DNA from: Pelagibacteraceae bacterium BACL5 MAG-120820-bin39
GTDB lineage: Bacteria; Pseudomonadota; Alphaproteobacteria; Pelagibacterales; Pelagibacteraceae
NCBI GenBank assembly: GCA_001438335.1
Contig: LIBV01000008.1
Span: 1 to 17,401 of the forward strand
DNA: 17,401 bases
Direction of reading: 5' to 3'
Shown: piece after piece, positions 8,801-15,024 of the stretch
Numbering within the stretch: the stretch's first letter is position 1
Layout of the letters: every line of letters starts with the position of its first letter
The notes under the pieces: generated by a model
What the model was told of the DNA's origin: nothing
Database searches by the model: none
The model's input: the letters and a program-made list of their open reading frames with translations, nothing else
Made by a program: the position numbers and the translations under genes

Positions 8801-9988
8801 GCTTATGGTTCGAAATTATTTTTTAAAAATGGAGAAAAAGTTAAAGCAAATACTAAAATATGTGAATGGGATCCTTACACTACTCCAGTTATCGCTGAGA
8901 AAAGTGGTATTGCAAGCTATGTAGACTTAATTGATGGAGTTTCAATTCAAGAAACAACTGATGATGCTACAGGAATTTCTTCTAAATCAGTAGTTGATTG
9001 GAGATCACAATCAAAAAGTACTGATTTAAAACCGAGAATTACTCTAAGAGATGAAAAAGGAAACGTAATTAAAAAAGCTGACGATAATGAAGCTAGATAT
9101 TATTTAGTACCAGACTCAATTTTATCAATAAAAGATGGACAAAAAGTATCGGCAGGAGATGTTATTGCAAGACTGCCAAAAGAAACTACTAAAACAAAAG
9201 ATATTACTGGAGGATTACCACGTGTAGCTGAGCTCTTTGAAGCTCGAAAAGCAAAAGATAGTGCAATTATCGCAGAGAATGATGGTCAGGTAGTTTTTGG
9301 TAAAGAAGTTAGAGGTAAACAACGTGTTTCAATTGTTCCAGAAGATGGATCTGAGGTATCAAATTATTTAATACCAAAAGGTAAACACATCAATTTTAAC
9401 CAAGGTGAAAAAATTAAAAAAGGTGAGTATTTATTAGATGGCCAACCATTACCTCACGATATCTTGAGAATATTAGGTATTAAGGAATTAACAGAATATT
9501 TTGTAAACCAGGTTCAAGAAGTTTACAGATTGCAAGGTGTAATAATTAACGACAAACATATTGAAACTATTTTAAGACAAATGCTTAAAAAAGTAGAAGT
9601 TAAGATTTCGGGAGATTCGACTTATTTACCTGGGGAAATTGTAGATCGAATTAAATTTGATAATACTAATGAAAAACTTAAAGCTGAAGGCAAAACTCCA
9701 GCTGAAGGTGAAAGAGTGTTAATGGGAATTACAAAAGCATCTTTACAAACAGAGTCCTTTATATCTGCTGCCTCATTCCAAGAAACCACTAGAGTATTAA
9801 CTGATGCTGCGATTAAAGGTAAAGTTGATCCATTAAAAGGTTTAAAAGAGAATGTTATTGTAGGTAGATTAGTTCCAGCAGGCACAGGTCATATTAAGAA
9901 CAGATGGAACAGAAGAGCTCTTGCAGATGATAATAAATTCTTATCTGACCAAGAAAAAATTGAGCCAGCAGAAACCCAAGCAAATTAA
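5828..9988 (+). CDS. rpoC: DNA-directed RNA polymerase subunit beta'
   Basis: A 1386-residue protein (1407 in E. coli). The N-terminal zinc site is C73, C75, C88 and C91 (YECLCGKYKR...CEKCGVEV). The Mg-binding catalytic loop NADFDGDQMAVH starts at residue 462, with D464, D466 and D468 as the metal ligands. The second zinc site is C796, C883, C890 and C893. The trigger loop GEPGTQLTMRTFHVGG starts at residue 919, with M927 and H931 matching E. coli M932 and H936. All key residues are intact, so this is a working catalytic subunit of RNA polymerase. It starts one base after rpoB. Its TAA is followed by the largest gap in the window. A T-run at 10002-10008 follows the gene but has no GC-containing stem, so an intrinsic terminator is not supported. 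Confidence 0.99.
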   Translation: MKKELTDLFKNTEISEAQNFSSIKISIASPEKIKSWTYGEIKKPETINYRTFRPEKDGLFCARIFGPIKDYECLCGKYKRMKFRGIICEKCGVEVTKSNVRRERMGHINLATPVAHIWFLKSLPSRIALAVDMKLKEIERVLYFENFIVIEPGLTGLQKKQLLNEEELAKYQDEFGEESFSAGIGAEAVLEMLKNLDLELERKTLVSYIKETKSKVNEERAIKRLKLLESFIESGQKPEWMILTVVPVIPPELRPLVPLDGGRFATSDLNDLYRRVINRNNRLKRLMDLKAPDIIVRNEKRMLQESVDALFDNGRRGRVITGSGKRPLKSLAEMLKGKQGRFRQNLLGKRVDYSGRSVIVVGPDLKLHQCGLPKKMALELFKPFLYARLNKLGLASTIKQAKKLVEKETNAVWDALELIVREHPVLLNRAPTLHRLGVQAFEPKLIEGDAIELHPLTCAAFNADFDGDQMAVHVPLSLEAQLEARILMLSTNNILSPSNGKPIIVPSQDMILGIYYLSQEPMTDKPAGYFVDYDQIEFALASGQIKVHSTIISRFETVDEKGNKKLEKYTSTAGRFLLANLLPKNNNIKFSLVDKLLPKKIVSEIIDSVFRFCGQKATVIFCDKLKDLGFKHAFKAGISFGKDDLVIPESKTQLIDDTKKLIADYETQYSEGLITRGEKYNKVVDAWSKCTDKVAGEMMKGISATQKTPDGLKINSVFMMADSGARGSAAQMKQLAGMRGLIAKPSGEIIETPIISNFKEGLTALEYFNSTHGARKGLADTALKTASSGYLTRRLCDVAQDLTISKIKCDEPGFIELSEILEGGNIVVSLSERALGRVTASDVKHPITGEVIIKKMSMIDEAGCDQIDSAGIKSLKVYSVMTCSSKEGVCATCYGRDLSRGKMVHVGEAIGMISAQSIGEPGTQLTMRTFHVGGTASVKQESQIVTKNAGVLKIINSNILEDSKKNLIVMGRNTQLSIEDDNGVQIAIYKVAYGSKLFFKNGEKVKANTKICEWDPYTTPVIAEKSGIASYVDLIDGVSIQETTDDATGISSKSVVDWRSQSKSTDLKPRITLRDEKGNVIKKADDNEARYYLVPDSILSIKDGQKVSAGDVIARLPKETTKTKDITGGLPRVAELFEARKAKDSAIIAENDGQVVFGKEVRGKQRVSIVPEDGSEVSNYLIPKGKHINFNQGEKIKKGEYLLDGQPLPHDILRILGIKELTEYFVNQVQEVYRLQGVIINDKHIETILRQMLKKVEVKISGDSTYLPGEIVDRIKFDNTNEKLKAEGKTPAEGERVLMGITKASLQTESFISAASFQETTRVLTDAAIKGKVDPLKGLKENVIVGRLVPAGTGHIKNRWNRRALADDNKFLSDQEKIEPAETQAN

Positions 9989-10020
9989 TAAAAATAATAA
10001 CTTTTTTTAATAGTTTTAGT

Positions 10021-10048
10021 TTGACAAAGTCAGATTAATCAGTATTTT
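10021..10048 (+). promoter_or_regulatory. Candidate sigma-70 promoter for the rpsL operon
   Basis: A perfect -35 hexamer TTGACA lies at 10021-10026. After a 16-base spacer comes TATTTT at 10043-10048, matching four of six positions of the -10 consensus TATAAT. A start near 10055 would give a leader of about 95 bases before rpsL. This is the only promoter-like sequence I find in a gap in the window, and it sits where many bacteria have the str promoter. The -10 is imperfect and A/T-rich DNA yields chance hits, but TTGACA is rarer by chance in such sequence. The 13-base sequence shared with the rplL-rpoB gap overlaps the spacer and -10. Confidence 0.55.
10034..10046 (+). repeat. 13-base sequence shared with the rplL-rpoB gap
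   Basis: ATTAATCAGTATT here is identical to the right arm of the rplL-rpoB hairpin at 1714-1726 (and is the reverse complement of 1698-1710). These are the only two gaps longer than six bases in the window. Its first ten bases, ATTAATCAGT, recur at 10161-10170 inside the first codons of rpsL. Here it overlaps the spacer and -10 of the candidate promoter. It may be a shared protein-binding or processing signal, or an A/T-rich coincidence. Confidence 0.4.
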
Positions 10049-10070
10049 GGCGATGTTTTTGGTTGGAATG

Positions 10071-10090
10071 TAGTGCTAACTTTAGCACTA
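10071..10090 (+). promoter_or_regulatory. rpsL leader hairpin 1
   Basis: TAGTGCTA at 10071-10078 pairs exactly with TAGCACTA at 10083-10090 around a four-base loop ACTT. The stem has eight base pairs, three of them G-C, which is stable for this composition. It is not followed by a T-run, so it is not a terminator. It lies about 60 bases before the rpsL start codon. Confidence 0.55.
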
Positions 10091-10099
10091 AACGCTGCC

Positions 10100-10124
10100 A
10101 TGAATAACCTGTCAGTTATTTCAT
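10100..10124 (+). promoter_or_regulatory. rpsL leader hairpin 2
   Basis: ATGAATAAC at 10100-10108 pairs with GTTATTTCAT at 10115-10124, giving nine base pairs with one bulged base around the loop CTGTCA. It lies nine bases after hairpin 1 and ends 27 bases before the rpsL ATG. The stem is A/T-rich and weaker than hairpin 1. The ATG inside its left arm also opens a short reading frame overlapping the rpsL start. Confidence 0.45.
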
Positions 10125-10151
10125 TCAAAAATAAAATTTATATAAAAAATT

Positions 10152-10523
10152 ATGCCAACGATTAATCAGTTGTTAAAAAATCCTAGGATTAAAGCAGTAG
10201 CAAGGAACAAAGTTCCTGCGCTAGAAAAACAACCTTTAAAAAGAGGTGTTTGTATAAAAGTTTATACAACCACTCCTAAGAAACCAAACTCAGCTTTAAG
10301 AAAGGTTGCAAGAGTTAGACTGTCAAATGGTTTTGAAGTAACTGCCTACATACCTGGTGAAGGTCACAATCTTCAAGAACACTCTGTAGTTTTAATTCGA
10401 GGTGGTAGAGTTAAAGATTTACCAGGTGTTAGATATCATATTCTTAGAGGAAATTTAGACACACAAGGTGTAGCTAATAGAAAGAAAAGAAGATCTTTAT
10501 ATGGAACAAAAAAAGGTAAGTAA
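10152..10523 (+). CDS. rpsL: 30S ribosomal protein S12
   Basis: A 123-residue protein, the usual length. It begins MPTINQLLKNPR as in most S12 proteins. The decoding-centre block YTTTPKKPNSALRKVARVRL occupies residues 38-57, and GGRVKDLPGVRYHILRG lies about 84-100. The lysines where streptomycin-resistance changes arise (K42 and K87 in mature E. coli numbering) are wild type. The aspartate modified by RimO in many bacteria is also present in the VKDLPG motif. S12 sits in the decoding centre of the 30S subunit and controls accuracy. It is first in the str group, after a structured leader and candidate promoter, and rpsG follows after two bases. Confidence 0.98.
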   Translation: MPTINQLLKNPRIKAVARNKVPALEKQPLKRGVCIKVYTTTPKKPNSALRKVARVRLSNGFEVTAYIPGEGHNLQEHSVVLIRGGRVKDLPGVRYHILRGNLDTQGVANRKKRRSLYGTKKGK

Positions 10524-10525
10524 TA

Positions 10526-10996
10526 ATGTCTAGAAAAAAAACTCAACCAAAAAAAAATATTACACCAGATCCAAAATTTAATTCTACTATTATTCCAAAA
10601 TTAATAAATTCAATAATGTATGATGGAAAGAAAGTAGTTGCAGAAAAAATAGTTTACGATGCAATAGAAAAAATAAAAACAAAATCAAAAGAAGAACCAA
10701 TTAATATTTTTAATGAAGCTATTAATAATATTAAGCCAACTGTTGAAGTTAGATCGCGAAGAGTTGGAGGTGCTACCTATCAAGTACCGGTTGAAGTAAA
10801 AAGTAAAAGAGCCCAAGCCCTAGCAATCAGATGGCTTATAGAATCTGCTAGAAAAAGAAAAGACAAACATATGTCAGATAAAATTTTCAATGAACTTTAT
10901 GATGCTTATGAAAAAAAAGGATCAGCAGTTAAAAAAAAAGAAGATGTGCATAAAATGGCTGAGTCAAACAAAGCTTTTGCACATTTTAGATGGTAA
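10526..10996 (+). CDS. rpsG: 30S ribosomal protein S7
   Basis: A 156-residue protein, normal for the family. The signature SRRVGGATYQVPVEV lies about residues 77-91, followed by RAQALAIRWLIESARKR (about 94-110) and the C-terminal HKMAESNKAFAHFRW, whose AHFRW ending is typical. S7 is the primary assembly protein of the 30S head and contacts E-site tRNA and mRNA. In E. coli S7 represses translation by binding the long rpsL-rpsG spacer. Here only two bases separate the genes, so that target cannot exist in the same place. The N terminus is lysine-rich (MSRKKTQPKKN). fusA follows after six bases. Confidence 0.98.
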   Translation: MSRKKTQPKKNITPDPKFNSTIIPKLINSIMYDGKKVVAEKIVYDAIEKIKTKSKEEPINIFNEAINNIKPTVEVRSRRVGGATYQVPVEVKSKRAQALAIRWLIESARKRKDKHMSDKIFNELYDAYEKKGSAVKKKEDVHKMAESNKAFAHFRW

Positions 10997-11002
10997 AAAA
11001 TT

Positions 11003-13081
11003 ATGTCAAGATTACACTCACTAGATAAATACAGAAACATTGGAATTATGGCCCACATAGATGCGGGCAAAACTACTACTACAGAAAGAATTTTGTACTA
11101 TACAGGCAAAAGTCACAAAATTGGTGAGGTTCATGATGGTGCTGCAACGATGGATTGGATGGAGCAAGAACAAGAAAGAGGTATAACGATTACATCAGCT
11201 GCAACGACATGTTTTTGGCAAGACCATAGAATTAATATTATCGATACACCAGGACACGTAGATTTTACAATTGAGGTTGAACGATCACTAAAAGTATTAG
11301 ATGGAGCAGTAGCAGTATTTGATGGTGTTGCAGGAGTTGAACCACAATCTGAAACTGTTTGGAGACAAGCAGACAAATATAAAGTCCCAAGAATTTGTTT
11401 TGTTAATAAATTAGATAGAACTGGTGCAGATTTTTTTAGATGTATAGAGATGATCAAGGATAGATTGGGTGCTACACCTATAGTTCTTCAAATACCAATA
11501 GGAATTGAATCATCATTAACTGGAGTAGTTGATTTAGTTAAAATGAAAGCTCAAGTTTGGAAAGATGAGGCATTAGGTGCGGAATGGGAATATAAAGAAA
11601 TCCCAGCTGATTTAAAAGAAATTACCGACAAATATAGAACTCAATTAGTTGAAACTGCAGTTGAGCAGGATGAAAAACTTATGGAAAGTTATTTGAATGG
11701 TGATGAAATTAAAGAAGAAGATTTAATAAAATGTATAAGAAAAGGGACGCTTAACTTCTCATTTGTTCCTATAATAACTGGTTCAGCTTTTAAAAACAAA
11801 GGTGTTCAGCCTTTACTAGATGCTGTTGTACATTATCTACCAAGCCCAGTTGATATTGGATTAATTAAAGGAACAAAATTAGACTCAGAAGATACTGTGG
11901 AAATGAAATTTGATGATAATGCACCTTTTTCTGCGCTAGCTTTTAAAATAGCTAATGATCCTTTTGTTGGATCATTAACATTTATTAGAATTTATTCAGG
12001 AACTATTAAAACAGGTACTGGTGTTTATAACTCATCTAAGGAAAAAGAAGAAAGAGTTGGCAGAATGCTTTTAATGCATGCCAATTCAAGAGAAGACATT
12101 AAAGAAGCAAATGCAGGTGATATTGTTGCTCTTGCTGGATTAAAATACACAATAACAGGTCACACATTATGTGATAAAGAAAATCCTATTTTATTAGAAC
12201 CAATGGAATTCCCAGAGCCAGTAATTGAAATTGCAGTTGAGCCAAAAACAAAAGCTGACCAAGAAAAAATGGGTGAAGCTTTAGGAAGACTAGCAAAAGA
12301 AGATCCCTCATTCAGAGTTTCATCAGATGAAGAGTCCGGTCAAACAATCATTAAAGGTATGGGAGAACTTCATTTGGATATCATTGTAGATAGAATGAAA
12401 AGAGAATTTAAAGTTGAAGCAAATGTAGGTGCACCTCAGGTTGCTTATAGAGAGACAATTGAGAATGCTTCTGAAGTTGAATATACACACAAAAAACAAA
12501 GTGGTGGTGCAGGTCAATTTGCTAAAGTTAAATTGTTAGTTGAGCCACAAGAGCCTGGCAAAGGTAGAATGGTTGAAAGTAAAATTAAAGGTGGATCAAT
12601 CCCAAAAGAATTTATTCCTGGTGTTGAGAAAGGAATTGAAACAATATCTGATGGTGGAATTTTAGCTGGTTTCCCAATGATTGATTATAAAGTTACAATT
12701 TTAGATGGTTTACACCACGATGTTGACTCAAGTGTTTTGGCTTTCGAACTTGCTAGTAGAGCATGCTTTAAAGAAGCTTGTATAAAAGGTGGTTTAAAAC
12801 TTTTAGAACCAGTTATGAGAGTTGAGGTGGTTACACCTGAAGATTATATGGGTGATGTAATTGGTGATTTAAACAGTCGAAGAGGTCAAATAAATACTCA
12901 AGAACAAAGAGGAAATGCAACAGTAATTACAGCGATGGTGCCATTAGCAAATATGTTCGGCTATATAAATAATTTAAGATCTATGTCTCAAGGTAGAGCT
13001 CAGTATTCAATGTTTTTTGATCATTACGCAAAGGTACCGCAAAACGTTCAGGATGAAGTAACCAAGAAGATTGCAGGATAA
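11003..13081 (+). CDS. fusA: Translation elongation factor G (EF-G)
   Basis: A 692-residue protein, slightly shorter than E. coli EF-G (704). The G motifs are in order: G1 AHIDAGKTTT at 17-26, switch-I RGITI at 59-63, G3 DTPGH at 81-85, G4 NKLD at 135-138, and G5 GSA further on. The domain IV tip contains HHDVDSS, with H572 matching E. coli H583 that enters the decoding centre. EF-G uses GTP to drive tRNA-mRNA translocation and works with RRF in ribosome recycling. All key residues are intact and it looks like the canonical copy. It follows rpsG by six bases and precedes rpsJ by two. No tuf gene follows, unlike many proteobacterial str operons. Confidence 0.99.
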   Translation: MSRLHSLDKYRNIGIMAHIDAGKTTTTERILYYTGKSHKIGEVHDGAATMDWMEQEQERGITITSAATTCFWQDHRINIIDTPGHVDFTIEVERSLKVLDGAVAVFDGVAGVEPQSETVWRQADKYKVPRICFVNKLDRTGADFFRCIEMIKDRLGATPIVLQIPIGIESSLTGVVDLVKMKAQVWKDEALGAEWEYKEIPADLKEITDKYRTQLVETAVEQDEKLMESYLNGDEIKEEDLIKCIRKGTLNFSFVPIITGSAFKNKGVQPLLDAVVHYLPSPVDIGLIKGTKLDSEDTVEMKFDDNAPFSALAFKIANDPFVGSLTFIRIYSGTIKTGTGVYNSSKEKEERVGRMLLMHANSREDIKEANAGDIVALAGLKYTITGHTLCDKENPILLEPMEFPEPVIEIAVEPKTKADQEKMGEALGRLAKEDPSFRVSSDEESGQTIIKGMGELHLDIIVDRMKREFKVEANVGAPQVAYRETIENASEVEYTHKKQSGGAGQFAKVKLLVEPQEPGKGRMVESKIKGGSIPKEFIPGVEKGIETISDGGILAGFPMIDYKVTILDGLHHDVDSSVLAFELASRACFKEACIKGGLKLLEPVMRVEVVTPEDYMGDVIGDLNSRRGQINTQEQRGNATVITAMVPLANMFGYINNLRSMSQGRAQYSMFFDHYAKVPQNVQDEVTKKIAG

Positions 13082-13083
13082 TT

Positions 13084-13392
13084 ATGGAAAAACAAAATAT
13101 TAGAATTAAGTTAAGAGCTTACGATAATAAAATTCTGGATGCTTCTACTGAAGAGATTGTTAATACTGTAAAAAGAACTGGAGCTACAATCAAAGGTCCT
13201 ATTCCACTACCCACAAGAATTGAAAAATATACAGTTTTAAGATCCCCTCATATTGATAAAAAAAGTAGAGAGCAATTTGAAACTAGAACACATAAAAGGC
13301 TAATAGATATTATTGAGCCAACACCACAAACAGTTGAAGCTTTAATGAAATTAGATTTAGCTTCAGGTGTGGATGTAGAGATTAAAATTTAA
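13084..13392 (+). CDS. rpsJ: 30S ribosomal protein S10 (NusE)
   Basis: A 102-residue protein, standard length. It starts with NIRIKLRAYDNKILD, contains the GPIPLPTRIEKYTVLRSPH block (about residues 38-56) and then REQFETRTHKRLIDI (about 62-76), all typical of S10. S10 is a 30S head protein and also acts as NusE with NusB in transcription antitermination and transcription-translation coupling. An AGGA at 13075-13078, inside the end of fusA and five bases before the ATG, is a plausible Shine-Dalgarno. Only two bases separate it from fusA, so the S10 group is joined directly to the str group and has no leader of its own. Confidence 0.98.
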   Translation: MEKQNIRIKLRAYDNKILDASTEEIVNTVKRTGATIKGPIPLPTRIEKYTVLRSPHIDKKSREQFETRTHKRLIDIIEPTPQTVEALMKLDLASGVDVEIKI

Positions 13393-13394
13393 TT

Positions 13395-14105
13395 ATGAGC
13401 GAAATAGCATTAATTGGAAAAAAAATAGGAATGACTAGAGAGTTTTATAAAACAGGTCAACTAGTTCCTGTTACAGTTTTAAAAATGGAAAAAGCTAGAG
13501 TTATCCATGTTATAGAAGAAGATAAAAGAGGATATAAAGCAGTCCAATTAGGATTCGGTAAAATTAAAAATTCTAAATTAACAAAAGCTATGAAAGGCTT
13601 TTACGCTAAAAAAAATACAGAAGCTAAAAAAAAATTGAAAGAGTTTAGAGTTGAAAGTACTGAAAATTATAAAGAAGGAAATGAATTTGGCTTAGAAATT
13701 TTTAAAGACATAAAATTTGTAGACACAAAATCAAAAACTATTGGTAAAGGTTTTGCGGGAGCGATGAAAAGACACAATTTTGGAGGATTAAGAGCATCTC
13801 ATGGTGTATCGGTTTCACACAGATCTCATGGTTCAACTGGTCAAAGACAAGATCCAGGAAAAGTTTTTAAAGGGAAAAAAATGGCTGGTCACATGGGGGA
13901 TAAGCTAAGAACTATGCAAAATATAGAAATTATTAGAGCAGATTTAGAAAATGAATTATTGTATTTAAAAGGCTCGATCCCAGGATCAAAAAATTCTGAA
14001 GTATTAGTAAAAAAATCAGTAAAAAATATAAAAAAATTAACGGTAACAGAAAAAATCGATGCTGCAATAAAAGTAAAAAATGCAGAAGATAAAAAGAAAA
14101 AATAA
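13395..14105 (+). CDS. rplC: 50S ribosomal protein L3
   Basis: A 236-residue protein, longer than E. coli L3 (209). The N terminus IGKKIGMTREF is typical. The central family block includes FGGLRASHGVSVSHRSHG (about residues 129-146) and GQRQDPGKVFKGKKMAGHMG (149-168). Q150 matches the glutamine methylated by PrmB in E. coli. The extra length is mainly a lysine-rich tail (about 208-236, ending AEDKKKK). L3 is an early 50S assembly protein, and its central extension reaches toward the peptidyl transferase centre. It follows rpsJ by two bases. Its TAA shares an A with the rplD ATG (TAATG). Confidence 0.97.
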   Translation: MSEIALIGKKIGMTREFYKTGQLVPVTVLKMEKARVIHVIEEDKRGYKAVQLGFGKIKNSKLTKAMKGFYAKKNTEAKKKLKEFRVESTENYKEGNEFGLEIFKDIKFVDTKSKTIGKGFAGAMKRHNFGGLRASHGVSVSHRSHGSTGQRQDPGKVFKGKKMAGHMGDKLRTMQNIEIIRADLENELLYLKGSIPGSKNSEVLVKKSVKNIKKLTVTEKIDAAIKVKNAEDKKKK

Positions 14106-14728
14106 TGAAAATTGATAAATTGAATTTAGACGGGAAAAAAGACTCTATTGAAGTTTTAGATAAAATTTTCTCTGCAAAAATTAACCAAAAATTGGTGAGT
14201 AGTGTTCTTTATAAGACCAATGCAAATTATAAAGGAAGACACGCTAAAACAAAGCAACAAAATGAAATAACTGGTTCTACTGCTAAAATTTATGCTCAAA
14301 AAGGTACAGGAAATGCAAGACATGCTAGTAGAAAAGCTCCAATTTTTGTTGGTGGAGGTGTTGCTCATGGACCAAAAGGTGAATTGGCATATAAAAAAAG
14401 AAAACTAAATAAAAGTGAAAAAAAATTAAGTGTTGCTTCACTAATATCTGAAAAAGTTAAAAATAATAATCTTGTTATTTTGAGTGATTTTAAATCTGAA
14501 ATTAAAAAAACTAAAGAAATGTTCTCAATTGTTAAAAAATTAGAGATTACTAATTCATTAGTCATTTTAGATAAGCCATCTAAAGATTTTATTGAAAAAT
14601 CAATTAGAAATATCCCAAATATTAAAATAACTGATGTTAATCATTTTAGTTCTTTTGATTTGGTAAAATTTAAAAAAATAGTTTTTACAGAGAGTTCTGT
14701 TAAAGAATTAGAAAAGAGGTACATATAA
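14105..14728 (+). CDS. rplD: 50S ribosomal protein L4
   Basis: A 207-residue protein (201 in E. coli). The exit-tunnel loop region lies about residues 44-92 and contains the family block QKGTGNARHASRKAPIFVGG followed by GVAHGPKG. K66 matches E. coli K63, the site of a known erythromycin-resistance change, and is retained. Compared with the E. coli loop, several arginines are replaced (A64, N70, V82). L4 helps start 50S assembly and lines the nascent peptide tunnel. In E. coli it also controls the S10 operon through a leader upstream of rpsJ, for which there is no room here. It overlaps the rplC stop and the rplW start by one base each. Confidence 0.96.
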   Translation: MKIDKLNLDGKKDSIEVLDKIFSAKINQKLVSSVLYKTNANYKGRHAKTKQQNEITGSTAKIYAQKGTGNARHASRKAPIFVGGGVAHGPKGELAYKKRKLNKSEKKLSVASLISEKVKNNNLVILSDFKSEIKKTKEMFSIVKKLEITNSLVILDKPSKDFIEKSIRNIPNIKITDVNHFSSFDLVKFKKIVFTESSVKELEKRYI

Positions 14729-15021
14729 TGGATAAGCTACATCTATATGATAAAATTTTATCTCCTTTAGTTACCGAAAAATCTACAAATTTATCAGAGT
14801 TAAATAAGATTGTATTTAAGGTACCTTCTTCAGCAAATAAGAAAAATTTAAAAAAAAATATTGAAAAAATATTTAAAGTTAATGTTACAAAAATCAATAT
14901 CATTAATAAACAAAATCGAACCAAAGTTACTAAAGGCAAGAAAGTAAAAATTTCAGGATTTAAAAAAGCAATCATAACACTAAAAAAAGGTCAAAGTATT
15001 GATCTAACAACAGGTATTTAG
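14728..15021 (+). CDS. rplW: 50S ribosomal protein L23
   Basis: A 97-residue protein, close to the family norm of about 100. The N-terminal ILSPLVTEKST matches the conserved L23 motif. E17 corresponds to the glutamate (E18 in E. coli) that contacts trigger factor and SRP at the tunnel exit. The middle is very lysine-rich (NKKNLKKNIEKIFKVNVTKIN), and the expected loop with KGKKVKISGFKKAIITLKKG follows. The start overlaps the rplD stop by one base. An AGAGGT at 14715-14720, seven bases before the ATG, is one of the better Shine-Dalgarno candidates in the window. Identity rests on motif plus invariant position between rplD and rplB. Confidence 0.95.
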   Translation: MDKLHLYDKILSPLVTEKSTNLSELNKIVFKVPSSANKKNLKKNIEKIFKVNVTKINIINKQNRTKVTKGKKVKISGFKKAIITLKKGQSIDLTTGI

Positions 15022-15024
15022 TTA

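Larger units (their letters stand above)
10055..10151 (+). promoter_or_regulatory. Probable structured 5' leader of rpsL-rpsG-fusA
   Basis: About 97 bases lie between the expected transcription start and the rpsL ATG. They contain two stem-loops (10071-10090 and 10100-10124) followed by an A/T-rich unstructured stretch of 27 bases up to the start codon. No Shine-Dalgarno motif is seen before rpsL. Nearly every other gap in the window is 0-6 bases, so retention of this leader suggests function. By analogy with ribosomal protein operons it could be an autoregulatory site for a product of the operon (S7 or S12), but this is inference. I do not recognise it as a named RNA family. Confidence 0.45.

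Noticed and set aside
9989..10010. Possible intrinsic terminator after rpoC (T-run at 10002-10008)
   Set aside because: The T-run has only an A-rich, GC-free partner upstream, so no stable stem can form.
10053..10073. Six-codon frame (MFLVGM, stop) in the rpsL leader
   Set aside because: Its ATG is at or upstream of the expected transcription start, there is no ribosome site, and the length is trivial in this composition.
10266..10440. Possible streptomycin-resistance changes in rpsL
   Set aside because: The TPKKPNS and GGRVKDLPG blocks carry the usual lysines.
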